Positions 61,901 to 64,000 of a DNA stretch of 64,000 nt are shown here, piece by piece (within the stretch, counting starts at the first letter, position 1; every line of letters begins with the position of its first letter). The notes beneath the pieces are model-generated. The model was given only the letters and a program-made list of their open reading frames with translations, had not been told where the DNA came from and searched no databases. The stretch lies in the NCBI RefSeq assembly GCF_032854445.1, contig NC_088301.1, forward strand, positions 59,656,512 through 59,720,511. The letters are read 5' to 3'. The position numbers and the translations under genes were made by a program. This stretch comes from Liolophura sinensis. Its lineage: Eukaryota > Mollusca > Polyplacophora > Chitonida > Chitonidae.

Positions 61901-62984
61901 ATGTTGATTTGAAGGTTGTACATTTAAAGAAACTTTGAAGCTGAATCTAACAGATCAAGAACTACAGTAACCTTTATAAATGAATTTTGTTATGTAATCA
62001 GATTGAGCACTTTAGAACAAAATATGCCGATATTCAGTTGCTGTATGAAGTTTTCCTCCAGAGGCGACATGCCCTTCAGTTTGGAGTCTCTGCAGTCTCT
62101 GCAGTCTCTGCAGAGCAATAAGCAGGTGTCTTTCTTCCAGATCTCACGGATGTCTTGTACGGTTTTCACGTCAGATTGAAATATTAATGATGTGAGGTTA
62201 GAGATCAGTACCTTCTGGGTGGACTTGATCAGACAATCTCCTCAGTCATGCTTCCTCCGTAATGCATTACTGTTGAGATAGGCATGTTCACAGACAAACT
62301 CCACAGTCCATTTCTTAATATTATTAATATTTAAATTTTGTCATTGTTTTTAGGGAATATTATATTTTCCATAAGCCTTGAGAAGTCCAGTAGTGCACAG
62401 AACTGTATTAAAGCAGTTTTTAAATAGGTGAAAGGGCGATGCTTTTATGGAGTATTAATTCACACACAGTGTTCTAACATCATGTGCTACATCACATCAA
62501 GTCGCTTTCAGTGTCTCTGAAGAGTGCAAATGTATATGCAAACAGATTTTTTGAATGTATAATAGAATATTGCTTTGTGAGTTGAGAACCTATTTGTATA
62601 GGTCTCATCGCACTGAATCAGCCAGTTTTCACCTACCCTATAAGTAAGAAGGGTGTAAGCTAAGAGATGTCAACATTGCAAGGACTATAACACAAGAGTA
62701 ATGTTTCTGTTTTCTGAGTGGCTATACAACTCAGTCAGCTTACATTTAAGCCCCCTAATCACAGACACTTGCACACACAAACACACTACTAAAACTCAGT
62801 AGAAACTTCAGGAAATACAGGTTCAAACTCGGTCTTGGGCATGAAATTTGTAGATGATACCCAGCTGTCTTTGCTTGTGGCGCCTTGATCACAAGAAGTG
62901 ATGATATTGCTTCTGTGGGCATTTATGCTGTTCAGCAGTAGTTGAAGTTCACTTGTTGTCCCCTGATATGGTATGTGTGTCTGT

Positions 62985-63136
62985 GAAAGGTTGTCACTAA
63001 CTTGCCCAAGATCAGTGGTGTATCTGGGGCACTCCAGTTTCCTCCACCCATGAAAATGACGTATAAAAAATCGTATAAGTGAACAATTTTTTAATACTAT
63101 GTGAGACAACAATCAAATAAATAAATAAATAAATGA
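62985..63136 (+). mobile_element. Decayed SINE tail ending in (AAAT)n
   Basis: The 'cactccagtttcctccaccc' segment, then 'tataagtgaacaattttt', then 'caatcaaataaataaataa' reproduces the SINE body-to-tail order with heavy divergence. A minus-strand open frame over it is a shadow of this repeat. Confidence 0.5.
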
Positions 63137-64000
63137 AATAGAGGGCAAAATAGTAGTTACAGAACATATACAGCAAAATTGGCTAAAACTAATTGTTCCC
63201 ATGCTAGTTGTTGGGGAATATATAGCAAGGAGGTCACTCCAGTTTAGACTTCCAGAATAAAGAAGACTCCATGAAAAACATTTCAGAGTGAGCAAAGAAA
63301 TAATTAATTGAATAGTTGAACTTGATTTTACTTGTTATTCATGTATTGTTTATAATGGTAAAGATATTATACATCTTTAGGTTTATAATGAAATTGCATT
63401 GTGCTTATATAGCTAATGAATGTTCAAATCTCATGTGGGAATTGGGCTTTGTTTGTTTCTAAGGACATGGCAGCTATGTCCATAAAAGAAACGTTACAAA
63501 TAGAGCATAACACACAGTTCTTAAAAAAATAGGTATAATTCCATACATCTCATGACTTGGATGTGTAAATACACAATTGTTAACTTGTGAACAATTAGCA
63601 TTATTACATTACTTCTTCAAAGCAGTGAAATAAGGTGTTTGTTCAAGCCGTACTATTGTTAGTACTTAAATGAAATTAGTAAAGCAGGATGATGATAAAC
63701 AACAATAATGTTTGAATTGCAGGACATTAGACTAATGGCTGCTGTGGCTTTTCCATGGAGACAGTTGCACATTGTCTGGAAGGCCAGGAATTAAATCACA
63801 GGACTACTTTCATCTGAACACATTCTCTCTTTTCTGGTGTAGATTTATGGGCTGAAGTAGAACACAACTGGCAGTAAATTGTTGTTGGCATTTTAACCTT
63901 TAAATAAGGCAAGACTAGTTTGGGGGAGTGGAAGGCATGGTTTTAGATATCCATGGAGCCCCATTCTGTGGTAACGTATGCCCCCTCCCTTTCTGCCAAA

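Larger units (their letters stand above)
55871..64000. other. Gene-poor stretch to the window end
   Basis: No gene was recognised. It contains the 29-bp tandem at 56042, a diverged tandem at 58.5-58.95 kb, (TA)n at 61602-61619, a small 9-bp 'gtctctgca' tandem at 62085-62113 and a decayed SINE tail at 62985-63136. The tract 60960-61560 is less AT-rich and includes an octamer ATGCAAAT (61503). Confidence 0.5.

Noticed and set aside
62789-63112. Minus-strand 107-codon frame
   Set aside because: It overlaps the decayed SINE tail on the opposite strand and has no domain.

Overview
This window looks like AT-rich nuclear DNA from an animal, most likely a mollusc or another lophotrochozoan. The evidence is compact multi-exon genes with GT-AG introns of 0.3-4 kb, many ACATGTA(C) palindromes, dense minisatellites, and several copies of a tRNA-derived SINE whose 3' part (tail near 'gtgaaatattcttgag') I associate with bivalve genomes. 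The species assignment is inference from memory. No bacterial, CRISPR or organellar features are present. The sequence is a draft scaffold, because a run of exactly 200 Ns lies at 832-1031.

Layout. 1-600: AT-rich, empty. About 600-3930 (+): a GC-richer, broken Ty3/gypsy-type LTR retrotransposon that keeps gag zinc-knuckle, protease-end and integrase remnants but no reverse transcriptase/RNase H. 6145-14907 (-): MGLL, monoglyceride lipase, complete in eight coding exons (293 codons). 17139-21170 (-): SLC25A26, the mitochondrial S-adenosylmethionine carrier; eight exons cover all but the extreme N-terminus. 23066-25244 (+): the first four coding exons of INTS13 (Asunder), a subunit of the Integrator RNA-processing complex. 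It is arranged head-to-head with SLC25A26, and its remaining ~70% was not found here. 28603-33175: about 100 copies of a 43-bp minisatellite with higher-order repeats and one SINE inserted with a target-site duplication. 34746-35305: a 27-bp minisatellite. 40847-42581 (-): a degenerin/ENaC-type sodium channel (FaNaC/ASIC-like) in one large exon, broken by three single-base frameshifts that together restore frame. 42.6-64 kb: gene-poor, with two unassigned candidate exons, a 21-bp minisatellite, a decayed Tc1-like transposon, and patches that look like regulatory sequence.

The genes do not form a pathway. MGLL is a cytosolic/membrane lipid hydrolase, SLC25A26 supplies SAM to mitochondria, INTS13 acts in nuclear RNA 3'-end processing, and the channel sits in the plasma membrane. 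I found no convincing new biological system. The most interesting items are the 43-bp array that is open in three frames, the compensating frameshift cluster in the channel gene, two orphan exon candidates, and a pair of perfect cAMP-response palindromes.
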